Positions 52,842 to 62,098 of a stretch of 64,000 bases of DNA are shown piece after piece. The translations under genes and the position numbers were made by a program. Location: the NCBI RefSeq assembly GCF_013409065.1, contig NZ_JACBZP010000001.1:2480001-2544000 (forward strand), read 5' to 3'. The notes beneath the pieces are model-generated. The model was not told where the DNA came from and did not search any database. It saw only the letters and a list, made by a program, of their open reading frames with translations. Within the stretch, counting starts at the first letter, position 1. Each line of letters starts with the position of its first letter. The DNA is from Spelaeicoccus albus. Its GTDB lineage: Bacteria > Actinomycetota > Actinomycetes > Actinomycetales > Brevibacteriaceae.

Positions 52842-54653
52842 TTGAAAAAGAAGCGCTTACTAGCGTTGGGTGCGGCTTTCGTCGCCGGCGCGGTCGCACT
52901 GAGTGGCTGCTCATCACCCAAGAGCAACGACAATGGCGGTATCAAAAACACCAAGACTGTCAACGTCATGTGGAACCAGGCGTTCTACTCGGCCAACCAA
53001 AACACCGGCAACGGCAATGCGGTGGCCAACATGATCATTTTGTACATGATGAATGACCAGTCGTACTACTACAACAAGGACCTGAAGCTTCAGCCGAACA
53101 CGTCGTTCGGTTCGATGAAGAAGGTTTCGGACAAGCCGCTGAAGGTCAAGTACACGATTGCCGATACGGCGAAGTGGTCGGACGGCACTCCCGTCACCGC
53201 TGCAGATTATGTGTTGACGTGGGCGGCCCTCGGCGGTAAATACAACACCGTCTCGGCCGATAAAGGCGTCAATAAGGATGGCTCGGCAAAGAAGCAGGCC
53301 GGCTCGAACGTATTTTTCAACTCGAGCGACCCCGGCATGGCTTTGGTGAAAGACATGCCAAAGGTCAGCTCGGACAAGAAGTCGTTCACCATCACGTATG
53401 ACAAGCCGTTCGTGGACTGGAAGACCGAGCTACTCAGTCCGGCAGTTCCGGCGCACGTTGTGGCCGAACATGCTCTTGGTGTCAAAGACGCGACCAAAGC
53501 GGACGATGCCATGATGAAGGCGTTCAAGTCCGACGACAAGGCAAAACTGGCTAAAGTTGCCAACTTCTACAACACGGGCTTCGACTTCAAGTCGATGCCA
53601 AAGGACAAGTCGTTGCTTGTCGGATCGGGCCCGTTCAAGATCTCGGCGTTCAAGGCCAACCAGTACATTACGCTGAAGAAGAACAAGAACTACGAAGGTT
53701 CGCACAAGCCGAAGGTCGACAAGATCACGGTTCGCTACAGCGGTGACCCGATGTCGAACGTGCAGGCCTTGCAAAACGGCGAAGTCGACATGATTCAGCC
53801 GCAGTCGACGCCGGACGTCGTCAAGGCGTTGAAGAAGCTCAACAACGTGAATATGGCGACCGGCGATGATTCGACGTACGAGCATGTCGATATGGCCCAA
53901 AACAACGGTGGCCCGTTCGACCCCAAGTCGTACGGCGGCGATAAGGACAAGGCGCGCATGGTTCGCCAGGCCTTCATGGACACGATCCCGCGTCAGCAGA
54001 TCGTGGACAAGCTGATCAAGCCGTTGGTGCCGGACGCCAAGGTGCGTAACTCGTTCATGGTGACGCCGGGCGCACCGGGCTACGACGAAGTCGTGAAGAT
54101 GAACGGCATGGCGAAGGCCGACAAGGTCGACATTGCGGCGGCCAAGAAGCTGCTGAAACAGGCCGGCAATGCTCACCCCAAGGTGCGCATGATGTTCGAC
54201 AAGACGAACCCGCGTCGTCAAAGCGAATACGAGCTGATCGCCCAGTCGGCCAAGAAGGCCGGCTTCAAGATGGTCAACGCATCGGATCCCGACTGGGGTA
54301 ATCTGCTGCAGCAGACCAGCAAGTACGACGCCGCGCTGTTCGGCTGGCAGGCGACGTCGACGGCAGTCAGCGGCAACGTTGCAGCGTACAAGACGAATGG
54401 TCAGAACAACTTCTACGGCTACTCGAACAAGAAGGTCGACAACTTGTTCAGCAAATTGCTGGTGAACACCGACCAGGCCAAGACCCCCAAGATTCTGGGA
54501 CAGGTGGAAAAGCAGTTGGTCGATGACGCCTTCGGTGACGTCATTTTCCAGTTCCCGCAGGTCACTGCCTGGAATAAGAAGCTTCAGAACGTCAGCAGCA
54601 TCTCGCTGGCTCCGACGATGTTCTGGAACTTCTGGAAGTGGGATGTGAAGTAG
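52842..54653 (+). CDS. Oligopeptide ABC transporter substrate-binding lipoprotein (family 5)
   Basis: The 603-residue protein begins with a Lys-rich signal sequence ending in lipobox VALSGC, then the family-5 binding-protein core (YTIADTAKWSDGTPVTAADYVLTWAAL, GSGPFKISAFKANQYITLKKN). It presents peptides or similar solutes to the permeases that follow. The start is taken as TTG 52842, with GGAGGA 4 bases upstream and the signal sequence MKKKRLLALG directly after; no ATG or GTG fits. The unusual start is worth noting. Confidence 0.9.
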   Translation: MKKKRLLALGAAFVAGAVALSGCSSPKSNDNGGIKNTKTVNVMWNQAFYSANQNTGNGNAVANMIILYMMNDQSYYYNKDLKLQPNTSFGSMKKVSDKPLKVKYTIADTAKWSDGTPVTAADYVLTWAALGGKYNTVSADKGVNKDGSAKKQAGSNVFFNSSDPGMALVKDMPKVSSDKKSFTITYDKPFVDWKTELLSPAVPAHVVAEHALGVKDATKADDAMMKAFKSDDKAKLAKVANFYNTGFDFKSMPKDKSLLVGSGPFKISAFKANQYITLKKNKNYEGSHKPKVDKITVRYSGDPMSNVQALQNGEVDMIQPQSTPDVVKALKKLNNVNMATGDDSTYEHVDMAQNNGGPFDPKSYGGDKDKARMVRQAFMDTIPRQQIVDKLIKPLVPDAKVRNSFMVTPGAPGYDEVVKMNGMAKADKVDIAAAKKLLKQAGNAHPKVRMMFDKTNPRRQSEYELIAQSAKKAGFKMVNASDPDWGNLLQQTSKYDAALFGWQATSTAVSGNVAAYKTNGQNNFYGYSNKKVDNLFSKLLVNTDQAKTPKILGQVEKQLVDDAFGDVIFQFPQVTAWNKKLQNVSSISLAPTMFWNFWKWDVK

Positions 54654-54698
54654 CGGATCCGATCCGTTAGCTGATCAACTTCAATCACATCGGCCAAA

Positions 54699-54733
54699 GG
54701 TGGGGCGCCGAGCCCAAGGCTCGGCGCCCCACC
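54699..54733 (+). terminator. Intercistronic hairpin between binding protein and permease genes
   Basis: A perfect 16-bp GC-rich stem (54699-54714 with 54718-54733, loop CAA) lies in the 143-base gap. It lacks a T-tract, so it probably stabilises the upstream mRNA or partly attenuates readthrough, giving more binding protein than permease. Confidence 0.75.
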
Positions 54734-54796
54734 GCGGCGACGGACCACCATTTTCGGCGGCGCGGCGCCCCTGTCTGAACCACTCCTGGACGACAT

Positions 54797-56338
54797 ATGA
54801 TCTCTTTCCTTGCCCGCCGCTTGGCGTACGCAATCCTTATTCTTCTCATCTTGTCCGTGTGCATGTACGTGCTCATTGATCTGGCGATCGATCCGCTTGC
54901 CGACCTGCGCACAAGCACGTCGCCGGACAAGGCGCAGCTCATCGCCAACCGCATTGCCCAACTCAACTTGGACAAGCCGGTCCTACTGCGCTACCTCTGG
55001 TGGCTCGGCGGCGTCGGCGGTTGCTTCATCGGGCGATGCAACCTCGGCGTCGCGTGGCGCGAAAACCAGCAAGTGACCGAACAGCTCCAAGGCGCGATGG
55101 CGCAGACCTTCGAACTCGTCTTTGCCGCCACGATCATCGCAATCGTGCTGGGCGTCGCAGTCGGTCTTATCAGTGCCCTGCGCCAGTACACCGGGTTCGA
55201 CTACTTCATCACGTTCATTTCGTTCGTGATGTTTTCGTTGCCGATCTTCTGGGTGGCAGTGCTGCTCAAGCAGTATCTGGCAATCGGATTCAACAACTTT
55301 GTGAATACGCCGGGGTTGAACTGGCCGATTGTCGTACTCGTTGCCTTGCTGATGGGCTTGTTCTGGATGGGTGCGCTGGGCGGAAACGCCCGTCGTCGGA
55401 TCATCACGTACGTCGCGGCGACGCTCATCACATTTGTCGTCGAGCTTTATATTTTGCTCACGGGGTGGTTTGACAGCCCGCATATCGGCATCATCGGCGT
55501 CATCGTGATTGCGGCCGCCTCCGCCATAGTCGTGACTTTCTTGTCAACGGGGTTGAACAACAAGCGCGCGCTCTATTCGGCGCTCACGACTGCCGCAATC
55601 GGCGTCGTGCTCTACTATCCGCTGCAGTACTTCTTTGACGGCATCGTCGTGAACATCTGGATCATCATTGCCTTGTTCTTCGTCACGATCGGCATCGGTC
55701 TGCTTGTCGGCTACGTTTTCGCGGGCCCCGATCGCAGCCAATCGATGCGGGGCGCCGTATTGACCGGGATCCTGATCAGCATCGTCATCTTCATCGACCG
55801 GGTCATGCAGGTGTGGGCGCCGTACACGAACTCCAGCGTGATCGGGAACCGGCCGATCGCCACGATCGGCTCGACCACCCCGAATCTCGGCGGGGACTTC
55901 TGGGTGCATACGCTCGACATCTTCACTCACTTGTTGCTGCCGTCACTTGCTCTGATCCTCATCACGTTTGCGCAGTTCACGCGGTTTACCCGCGGCTCCA
56001 TGCTTGAAGTGATGACCCAGGATTACATTCGTACGGCACGCGCAAAGGGCCTGACCGAACGAACAGTGATCATGCGTCACGCCATGCGCAATGCGCTACT
56101 GCCGCTTGCGTCAATAGTCCCGGTGGCCATCATTACGCTTGTCGGCGGAGCCGTCATCACCGAGACCATTTTCGGCTGGTACGGAATGGGCAGGCTGTTC
56201 GTCGATTCCCTTGGTGAGGCCGAGATCGATCCAGTGATGGCCTATATCATCATCGTCGGCGCGCTGGCCATGTTCGCCAATCTGGTGGCCGACTTCTGCT
56301 ACGCGCTCCTTGACCCACGGATTCGGGTGAACTCATGA
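54797..56338 (+). CDS. Oligopeptide ABC transporter permease, OppB-type with extra membrane region
   Basis: The 513-residue permease has the OppB N-terminus (FLARRLAYAILILLILSVCMYVLIDL) and C-terminal EAA loop QDYIRTARAKGLTERTVIMRHAMRNALLPLASI. Typical OppB is 310-340 residues. Here about 170 extra residues with four to five hydrophobic segments lie between the third and later core helices (about residues 175-340). The downstream gene overlaps by 4 bases. Confidence 0.9.
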   Translation: MISFLARRLAYAILILLILSVCMYVLIDLAIDPLADLRTSTSPDKAQLIANRIAQLNLDKPVLLRYLWWLGGVGGCFIGRCNLGVAWRENQQVTEQLQGAMAQTFELVFAATIIAIVLGVAVGLISALRQYTGFDYFITFISFVMFSLPIFWVAVLLKQYLAIGFNNFVNTPGLNWPIVVLVALLMGLFWMGALGGNARRRIITYVAATLITFVVELYILLTGWFDSPHIGIIGVIVIAAASAIVVTFLSTGLNNKRALYSALTTAAIGVVLYYPLQYFFDGIVVNIWIIIALFFVTIGIGLLVGYVFAGPDRSQSMRGAVLTGILISIVIFIDRVMQVWAPYTNSSVIGNRPIATIGSTTPNLGGDFWVHTLDIFTHLLLPSLALILITFAQFTRFTRGSMLEVMTQDYIRTARAKGLTERTVIMRHAMRNALLPLASIVPVAIITLVGGAVITETIFGWYGMGRLFVDSLGEAEIDPVMAYIIIVGALAMFANLVADFCYALLDPRIRVNS

Positions 56339-57414
56339 CTAACATCACGCCGTCCGCCGGCCCCGGTGACGAGGGCCCGCTTCTCGACGAGCAAAACGAA
56401 AACGCCATTGAACTGCACGAGACTGAAGGCCTGTCGCAAGGCAAAATCGTCTTCCGGCGATTCATTCGCCATAAGGGCGCCATCACCGGAATCGTCGTAC
56501 TCGTGCTGATTGCGCTCCTTGCCTACACCTCAGTCGGAGTCGGCGGCTGGCATGGCTGGTGGAAATACCACGTCAATCCGACCTATCCGGTCATTAACGG
56601 GGGCAACCCCACGATGCACATGCCGAAATGGCTCGGAGGTAGCGGCTTCGTCGTCGGCGAGCATCCCTGGGGCCAAGACGACTTGGGCAAAGACAACTTC
56701 GCGCAGGTGATGAAAGGCACGCAGATCTCGATCATGATCATGGTCGTGATCGGCATCCTCACCTTGGTACTTGGTGTCATAGTCGGTGCGTTCGCGGGGT
56801 ACTACCGCGGATGGCTTGATAGTTTGCTGATGCGCATCACCGACTTGTTCATCACGCTTCCGGTGATTGTGCTGGGCGCCGTTCTCGGCGTGATGGCCGG
56901 ATCCTACAACGGTGTGCTGATGCCGCTGTATCTGGCGTTAGTCCTCGGCGGCATCACCTGGATGCAGCTCGCCCGCCTGGTCCGCGCCGATTTCTTGGCG
57001 CTGCGCGAGCGCGAATTCGTCGATGCCGCCCGCGTGGCGGGAGCCGGCGATTTCCGCATCATGTTCAAACACATGTTGCCGAACGCCATGGGCGTGATCA
57101 TCGTCAACACGACGTTGATGATGGCGCAGGCCATCGTCCTGGAAACGGCGCTGAGCTATCTCGGTTTCGGCGTACAGCCTCCGAACGTGTCACTGGGCGA
57201 GCTGATCAACAAGTACCAGTCCTCGTTTGCCACCAGGCCTTGGCTGTTCTGGTATCCGGGTCTGTTCATCATCCTGGTGGCGCTGTGCGTCAACTTTGTC
57301 GGTGACGGCATTCGCGACGCATTTGACCCGCGGCAGAAGAGAATCCCCTCCGCACGCGCACTGGCGCGTGCGGCCCGGAAGCTGGACGAAGCCGAGCAAG
57401 GAGCCAACTCATGA
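56335..57414 (+). CDS. Oligopeptide ABC transporter permease, OppC-type
   Basis: The 359-residue protein has a cytosolic N-terminus, GKIVFRRFIRHKGAITGIVVLVLIALLAYTSVGV (OppC N-terminal segment), and the EAA loop REFVDAARVAGAGDFRIMFKHMLPNAMGVIIV. It pairs with the OppB-type permease. It overlaps both neighbours by 4 bases. Confidence 0.93.
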   Translation: MTNITPSAGPGDEGPLLDEQNENAIELHETEGLSQGKIVFRRFIRHKGAITGIVVLVLIALLAYTSVGVGGWHGWWKYHVNPTYPVINGGNPTMHMPKWLGGSGFVVGEHPWGQDDLGKDNFAQVMKGTQISIMIMVVIGILTLVLGVIVGAFAGYYRGWLDSLLMRITDLFITLPVIVLGAVLGVMAGSYNGVLMPLYLALVLGGITWMQLARLVRADFLALREREFVDAARVAGAGDFRIMFKHMLPNAMGVIIVNTTLMMAQAIVLETALSYLGFGVQPPNVSLGELINKYQSSFATRPWLFWYPGLFIILVALCVNFVGDGIRDAFDPRQKRIPSARALARAARKLDEAEQGANS

Positions 57415-59183
57415 CCGAATCGACGTCCGCCACCGGTACACCCGACGCCTTCGACAAGGAGCCTATCCTCACGGTGCGGGACCTTGGAATTCAATTCTGG
57501 GTCGGCGGCGAATGGTACATGGCCGCCGAGCACCTGAACTATGATCTGCGCGCCGGTGAGGTCTTGTGCATCGTCGGCGAGTCCGGCTCGGGCAAATCGC
57601 AGTCATCGATGTCTCTCATTGGTCTCTTGCCCGAGAACGGCCGCTCAACCGGCAGCGCCGTCCTGAAGGGGCAACAGCTCATTGGCCTGTCGGGGGCGAA
57701 GCTGCGCCATATCCGCGGTAACGAAATCGGCATGATCTTCCAAGAGCCGATGACGGCGCTGAACCCCGTCTATACAGTGGGATTCCAGCTGGTTGAAACG
57801 ATCCGCACCCACCAGAACGTCGGCCCCAATGAGGCGAAGAAACGGGCGCTCGAATTGATGCGTCTTGTCGAAATGCCCGACCCGGAGCGTCGTTTCGATC
57901 ATTATCCGCACCAGCTGTCCGGTGGCCAGCGCCAGCGCATGATGATTTCGCAAGCGTTGGCCTGCGACCCGAAACTGCTGATCGCCGACGAGCCAACCAC
58001 GGCGCTGGACGTCACAGTGCAGGCCGAGATCTTGAAACTGATGCGCGATCTGCGATCACGCGTGGACGCCGCGATCATCCTGATCACTCACGACATGGGC
58101 GTGGTCGCCGATATGGCCGACCGCATCCTGGTGATGAAGAGCGGCCAGGTGGTCGAACACGGCACCTCGGAACAGATCTTCGGCAATCCGCAGCACGATT
58201 ATACGAAGAAGCTGCTGGCAGCCGTGCCGCATCTCGGCTCGCAGACCGGGGACGACGTCGGCGAACGCGCCGAGGTGACCGAGCGTGAGCGGCGTCCCGA
58301 ACGGGGCGGCTTCACCGAAGCGACCTCCGACCCGGCGTTGTTGCTCGAAAACGTTGCCATCGAATACCCGAAACAAGGCAGGGCGCCGGCATTTCGGGCC
58401 GCGGATAACATCAACTTGCGAGTGGAACAACGCGAAGTCGTGGGGCTTGTCGGCGAATCGGGGTCGGGCAAGACGACCATCGGCCGCGCTTCGGTAGGAC
58501 TGCTTCCTGTCGCCGAGGGCAAACTCGTTGTCGCCGGGCACGACATTTCGAACGCGAAGCCAAAGGAAATGCGTCCGTTTCGACGGGACACCGGCATCGT
58601 GTTTCAGGACCCGGGATCGTCATTGAATCCGCGACTGCCGATCGGCGAATCGATCGGAGAGCCGCTATTGCTGCACGAGAAGATCAAGGGGTCCGCCCTC
58701 AGCCGCCGGGTGGAGTCCCTGCTCGACAACGTCGAGCTTGCACGGAGCATGCGCAACAGGTATCCGCATGAACTCTCCGGCGGTCAGCGCCAGCGCGTGG
58801 GCATCGCCCGTGCACTGGCGCTCGAGCCCAAGGTTCTCGTGGCCGACGAGCCGACGTCCGCACTCGACGTGTCGGTGCAAGCGCGCGTGCTCGAACTATT
58901 CCAGAATCTGCAGCAAGAACACGGATTCGCGTGCCTGTTCATCAGCCACGACTTGGCAGTCATCGAGATTTTGTGCTCGAGGATCGCGGTCATGAGCAAG
59001 GGAGAACTCGTCGAGGTGGGCTCGACCGACGAGATTGTGAACCACCCGAAGGAAAATTACACGCAGCGACTGCTTGCTGCCGTGCCGGTGCCGGATCCGG
59101 CAGCGCAAAAGGTCAGGCGCGAACGACGCGACGCCCTGTTGGAAGAAGAGCGGATTGCCGAGGAGCGCGGTCGAGCGTCGTGA
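57411..59183 (+). CDS. Oligopeptide ABC transporter, fused OppD-OppF ATP-binding protein
   Basis: The 590-residue protein holds two complete ATPase domains. Domain 1 has Walker [10 protein letters not shown] (about residue 56) and [15 protein letters not shown]; domain 2 has GESGSGKTT (about residue 350) and [15 protein letters not shown]. Both have DEPT[TS]ALDV Walker B and the oligopeptide-family C-terminal HP.-[DE].YT[KQ]-LLAAVP segment. It completes a self-sufficient importer: binding protein, OppB, OppC and OppDF. Confidence 0.94.
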   Translation: MTESTSATGTPDAFDKEPILTVRDLGIQFWVGGEWYMAAEHLNYDLRAGEVLCIVGESGSGKSQSSMSLIGLLPENGRSTGSAVLKGQQLIGLSGAKLRHIRGNEIGMIFQEPMTALNPVYTVGFQLVETIRTHQNVGPNEAKKRALELMRLVEMPDPERRFDHYPHQLSGGQRQRMMISQALACDPKLLIADEPTTALDVTVQAEILKLMRDLRSRVDAAIILITHDMGVVADMADRILVMKSGQVVEHGTSEQIFGNPQHDYTKKLLAAVPHLGSQTGDDVGERAEVTERERRPERGGFTEATSDPALLLENVAIEYPKQGRAPAFRAADNINLRVEQREVVGLVGESGSGKTTIGRASVGLLPVAEGKLVVAGHDISNAKPKEMRPFRRDTGIVFQDPGSSLNPRLPIGESIGEPLLLHEKIKGSALSRRVESLLDNVELARSMRNRYPHELSGGQRQRVGIARALALEPKVLVADEPTSALDVSVQARVLELFQNLQQEHGFACLFISHDLAVIEILCSRIAVMSKGELVEVGSTDEIVNHPKENYTQRLLAAVPVPDPAAQKVRRERRDALLEEERIAEERGRAS

Positions 59184-59336
59184 CCGGCGCCGCGTGAATC
59201 TGAGCTAGCGCTCCCCGCGCATGGCGTCCGGCCCGGGCTCGGTCGGGCATCGCGAAGCGAGGCACGAGCGAGCGCGGGCAGGCCGGGCATCACGCGCGAG
59301 AGCGCATGCGGCGTCTTGCGCGGGAGCGTTTCAGGA

Positions 59337-59996
59337 TCAGGTGGTGCAAATGCACACTTCGTTGCCCTCGGCGTCGGCGAGCACCCACCAATGCGGGGCG
59401 TGCTCGTCGGTGAGGAGAGTTCCCCCGGCTGCCTTCACGGCGTTGACGCGGGCCGGGGCGTCGGCGACGGGCACATAGGAATCGATATGGATTCGGCTGC
59501 GCTCGGTGCGCGGTGGATCCATGTGCTGGAACCACACCACCGGGCCGGTGCCGCGCGGGTCGACGAGTTCGACGTCGCCGTCCGACGTCGTGCTTTCCTC
59601 GTACCCCATCGCCACGCGCCAGAAATCCCGGATCGCGCCGGCATCCGTGGTGTCGATGCCGATTTCGAACGCCGCGGGGGGCAGGTCGACGGGCGTCGCT
59701 CCGAGTTCGCGTGCGCTTGCCGCAATGCGCTCGGCAAGTTCGAGGTCGCGCCTGGTAACCCCGCCGACGTCGTGCGACGACAAGGTGAAGACCGCCGAGC
59801 CCCAGCCCAACTCGATATCCGGATGGTGGCCGAGTTGCTCGGCATGATCACCGGCCTCGCCCACGAGGCGCAGTGCGCCGGCGAAGTCGTCGGTGGCGAA
59901 CCGGGCCTGAAGCACGGTGCGCAAGTGCACGAACGGGCTGCCGGCCAAAGCACCCTTGATCTCCGACGGTGAGAGTGTCTTATCGCCTGTATCCAT
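59337..59996 (-). CDS. Fusion of pterin-carbinolamine-dehydratase-like and VOC domains
   Basis: The 219-residue protein has an N-terminal PCD-like domain (residues 1-95: FATDDFAGALRLVGEAGDHAEQLGHHPDIELGWGSAVFTLSSHDVGGVTRRDLELAERI, with the HHPD motif). A VOC domain follows (about 105-219: FEIGIDTTDAGAIRDFWRVAMGYEE, HIDSYVP, DAEGNEVCICTT). ATG 59996 has AGAGG just upstream. Fused proteins of this kind are known in actinobacteria; the reaction is not established. Confidence 0.85.
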   Translation of the reverse strand: MDTGDKTLSPSEIKGALAGSPFVHLRTVLQARFATDDFAGALRLVGEAGDHAEQLGHHPDIELGWGSAVFTLSSHDVGGVTRRDLELAERIAASARELGATPVDLPPAAFEIGIDTTDAGAIRDFWRVAMGYEESTTSDGDVELVDPRGTGPVVWFQHMDPPRTERSRIHIDSYVPVADAPARVNAVKAAGGTLLTDEHAPHWWVLADAEGNEVCICTT

Positions 59997-60075
59997 ACCT
60001 CTACAGTGCGTATCCATCAGGCCGTCGGTCAATAGGTGCAAATCGGGATTGTGCAAGCGTACTGGCGATCTGCTG

Positions 60076-60081
60076 TAGAAT
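60076..60081 (+). promoter_or_regulatory. Possible -10 box of the typA promoter
   Basis: TAGAAT lies 44 bases upstream of the typA start, in an AT-richer leader with a T-rich run after it. No -35 at normal spacing is convincing (TTGTGC at 60049 is 21 bases away). Confidence 0.35.
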
Positions 60082-60124
60082 TAAGCGTCAACCCCCTTTT
60101 TTCCTTTTGTGAATTCGAGCGTGT

Positions 60125-62083
60125 ATGCCTGTCCAAAATGAAGTAGCCACGGCTTCTGAAGCAGCCACGGCGTCCCGCGGTGATCTCCGCAACGTCGCAA
60201 TCGTCGCCCACGTCGACCACGGCAAGACAACCCTTGTCGATGCGATGCTCCGCCAGACCGGTGCGTTCGGCGAGCACAAGGCAGTCGTCGACAGAGCCAT
60301 GGACACCGGCGATCTCGAACGTGAAAAGGGCATCACCATCCTGGCCAAGAACACCGCCGTGTTCTATCGGGGCCCCTCGGCCGCCAGGCACGGCGAGCCG
60401 GACGGCATCACCATCAACGTGATCGACACGCCCGGCCACGCCGATTTCGGCGGCGAGGTCGAGCGGGGACTGTCCATGGTGGACGGCGTCGTCCTGCTCG
60501 TCGACGCGTCCGAAGGCCCGTTGCCGCAGACCCGTTTCGTGCTTCGTAAGGCACTTGCCGCGAAATTGCCGGTCATCCTGGTCATCAACAAGACCGACCG
60601 CGCCGATGCCCGCATCTCCGAGGTCGTCGAAGAAACGCAGGACCTGTTGCTCGGCCTGGCAAGCGATTTGTCGGACGAGGTGCCCGACATCGATGTGGAC
60701 TCCGTCCTCGACGTTCCGGTGGTCTACGCGGCGGCCCGCGACGGGCGCGCGTCGATGGAACAGCCGGCCGACGGCACGGTTCCGGACAACGAGAATTTGG
60801 AACCGGTCTTCGAGACGATCCTGGACCGGATCCCGGCGCCGACCTACGCGGCGCACGGAGTCCTGCAAGCCCACGTGACGAACCTCGACGCATCGCCGTT
60901 CCTTGGCCGTCTGGCGTTGCTGCGCGTGCACGCCGGCACCCTGCGCAAGGGTCAGCAAGTCGCCTGGGCCCGGCACGACGGCACCTTGAAAACCGTGAAG
61001 ATCACCGAACTGCTCAAGACCGTGGCGCTTGACCGTGTTCCGGCCGAGGAGGCTCACGCCGGCGATATCGTCGCGGTAGCAGGTATCGAGGAGATCACCA
61101 TCGGTGAAACCCTCACCGACGTCGAGAACCCGCTGCCGCTGCCGCTCATCACGGTGGACGACCCGGCAATCTCCATGACGGTGGGCATCAACACCTCGCC
61201 GTTGGCCGGTCGGGAAAAAGGCACAAAGGTCACTGCCCGCATGGTCAAGGACCGTCTGGACAAGGAACTCATCGGCAACGTGTCGTTGCGAGTGTTGCCG
61301 ACCGAACGCCCCGACTCGTGGGAAGTCCAAGGACGCGGCGAACTCGCGCTGGCCATCCTCGTCGAACAAATGCGCCGCGAAGGCTTCGAACTCACCGTCG
61401 GCAAGCCGCAGGTCGTCACGCGGGAAATCGAGGGCAAGGTCCACGAGCCGATGGAACGCATGACTATCGACGTTCCCGAAGAGCACCTCGGCGCCGTCAC
61501 CCAGCTGATGGCCTCCCGCAAGGGCCGGATGGAACACATGTCGAACCACGGCACCGGATGGGTGCGGATGGAGTTCATGGTGCCGGCCCGCGGACTCATC
61601 GGCTTCCGCACCCGGTTCCTCACCGATACTCGCGGCACCGGCATCGCATCGTCCTACGCCGACGGTTTCGAGCCGTGGGCCGGCCCCATCGAGTTCCGGC
61701 TCAACGGGTCGATGGTCGCCGACCGCGCCGGCGTCGTCACGCCGTTCGCCATGATCAACCTGCAAGAGCGCGGGAGCTTCTTCGTCGAACCGACGTCCGA
61801 GGTGTACGAGGGCATGATCGTCGGTGAGAATTCACGTGCCGACGACATGGACGTGAACATCACCAAGGAAAAGAAGCTGACGAATATGCGCTCGGCCGCA
61901 GCGGACAGCTTCGAGAACCTCGTGCCGCCGCGCAAGCTGACCCTGGAGGAATCGCTCGAATTCGCCCGTGAGGACGAATGCGTCGAAGTGACGCCGAAGT
62001 TCGTGCGCATTCGCAAGGTCGAGTTGAATGCGGCGGCGCGCGCCAAGAACTATGCAAAGAACCGCCGCGCCAACGCCTCCTGA
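60125..62083 (+). CDS. typA: Ribosome-binding translational GTPase TypA/BipA
   Basis: The 652-residue GTPase has G1 AHVDHGKTT (28-36), [14 protein letters not shown] (G3), NKTDRADA (G4), the EF-G-like domains and the C-terminal BipA domain ([19 protein letters not shown]). It assists ribosome assembly and stress translation. The ATG at 60125 gives a 17-residue extension before [13 protein letters not shown], common in actinobacteria. mshB follows by 15 bases. Confidence 0.95.
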   Translation: MPVQNEVATASEAATASRGDLRNVAIVAHVDHGKTTLVDAMLRQTGAFGEHKAVVDRAMDTGDLEREKGITILAKNTAVFYRGPSAARHGEPDGITINVIDTPGHADFGGEVERGLSMVDGVVLLVDASEGPLPQTRFVLRKALAAKLPVILVINKTDRADARISEVVEETQDLLLGLASDLSDEVPDIDVDSVLDVPVVYAAARDGRASMEQPADGTVPDNENLEPVFETILDRIPAPTYAAHGVLQAHVTNLDASPFLGRLALLRVHAGTLRKGQQVAWARHDGTLKTVKITELLKTVALDRVPAEEAHAGDIVAVAGIEEITIGETLTDVENPLPLPLITVDDPAISMTVGINTSPLAGREKGTKVTARMVKDRLDKELIGNVSLRVLPTERPDSWEVQGRGELALAILVEQMRREGFELTVGKPQVVTREIEGKVHEPMERMTIDVPEEHLGAVTQLMASRKGRMEHMSNHGTGWVRMEFMVPARGLIGFRTRFLTDTRGTGIASSYADGFEPWAGPIEFRLNGSMVADRAGVVTPFAMINLQERGSFFVEPTSEVYEGMIVGENSRADDMDVNITKEKKLTNMRSAAADSFENLVPPRKLTLEESLEFAREDECVEVTPKFVRIRKVELNAAARAKNYAKNRRANAS

Positions 62084-62098
62084 TCCGAAAGTCGCTCC

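Noticed and set aside
60029-61765. Minus-strand open frame of 578 codons
   Set aside because: It is the reverse-complement shadow of typA, with no domain recognisable.
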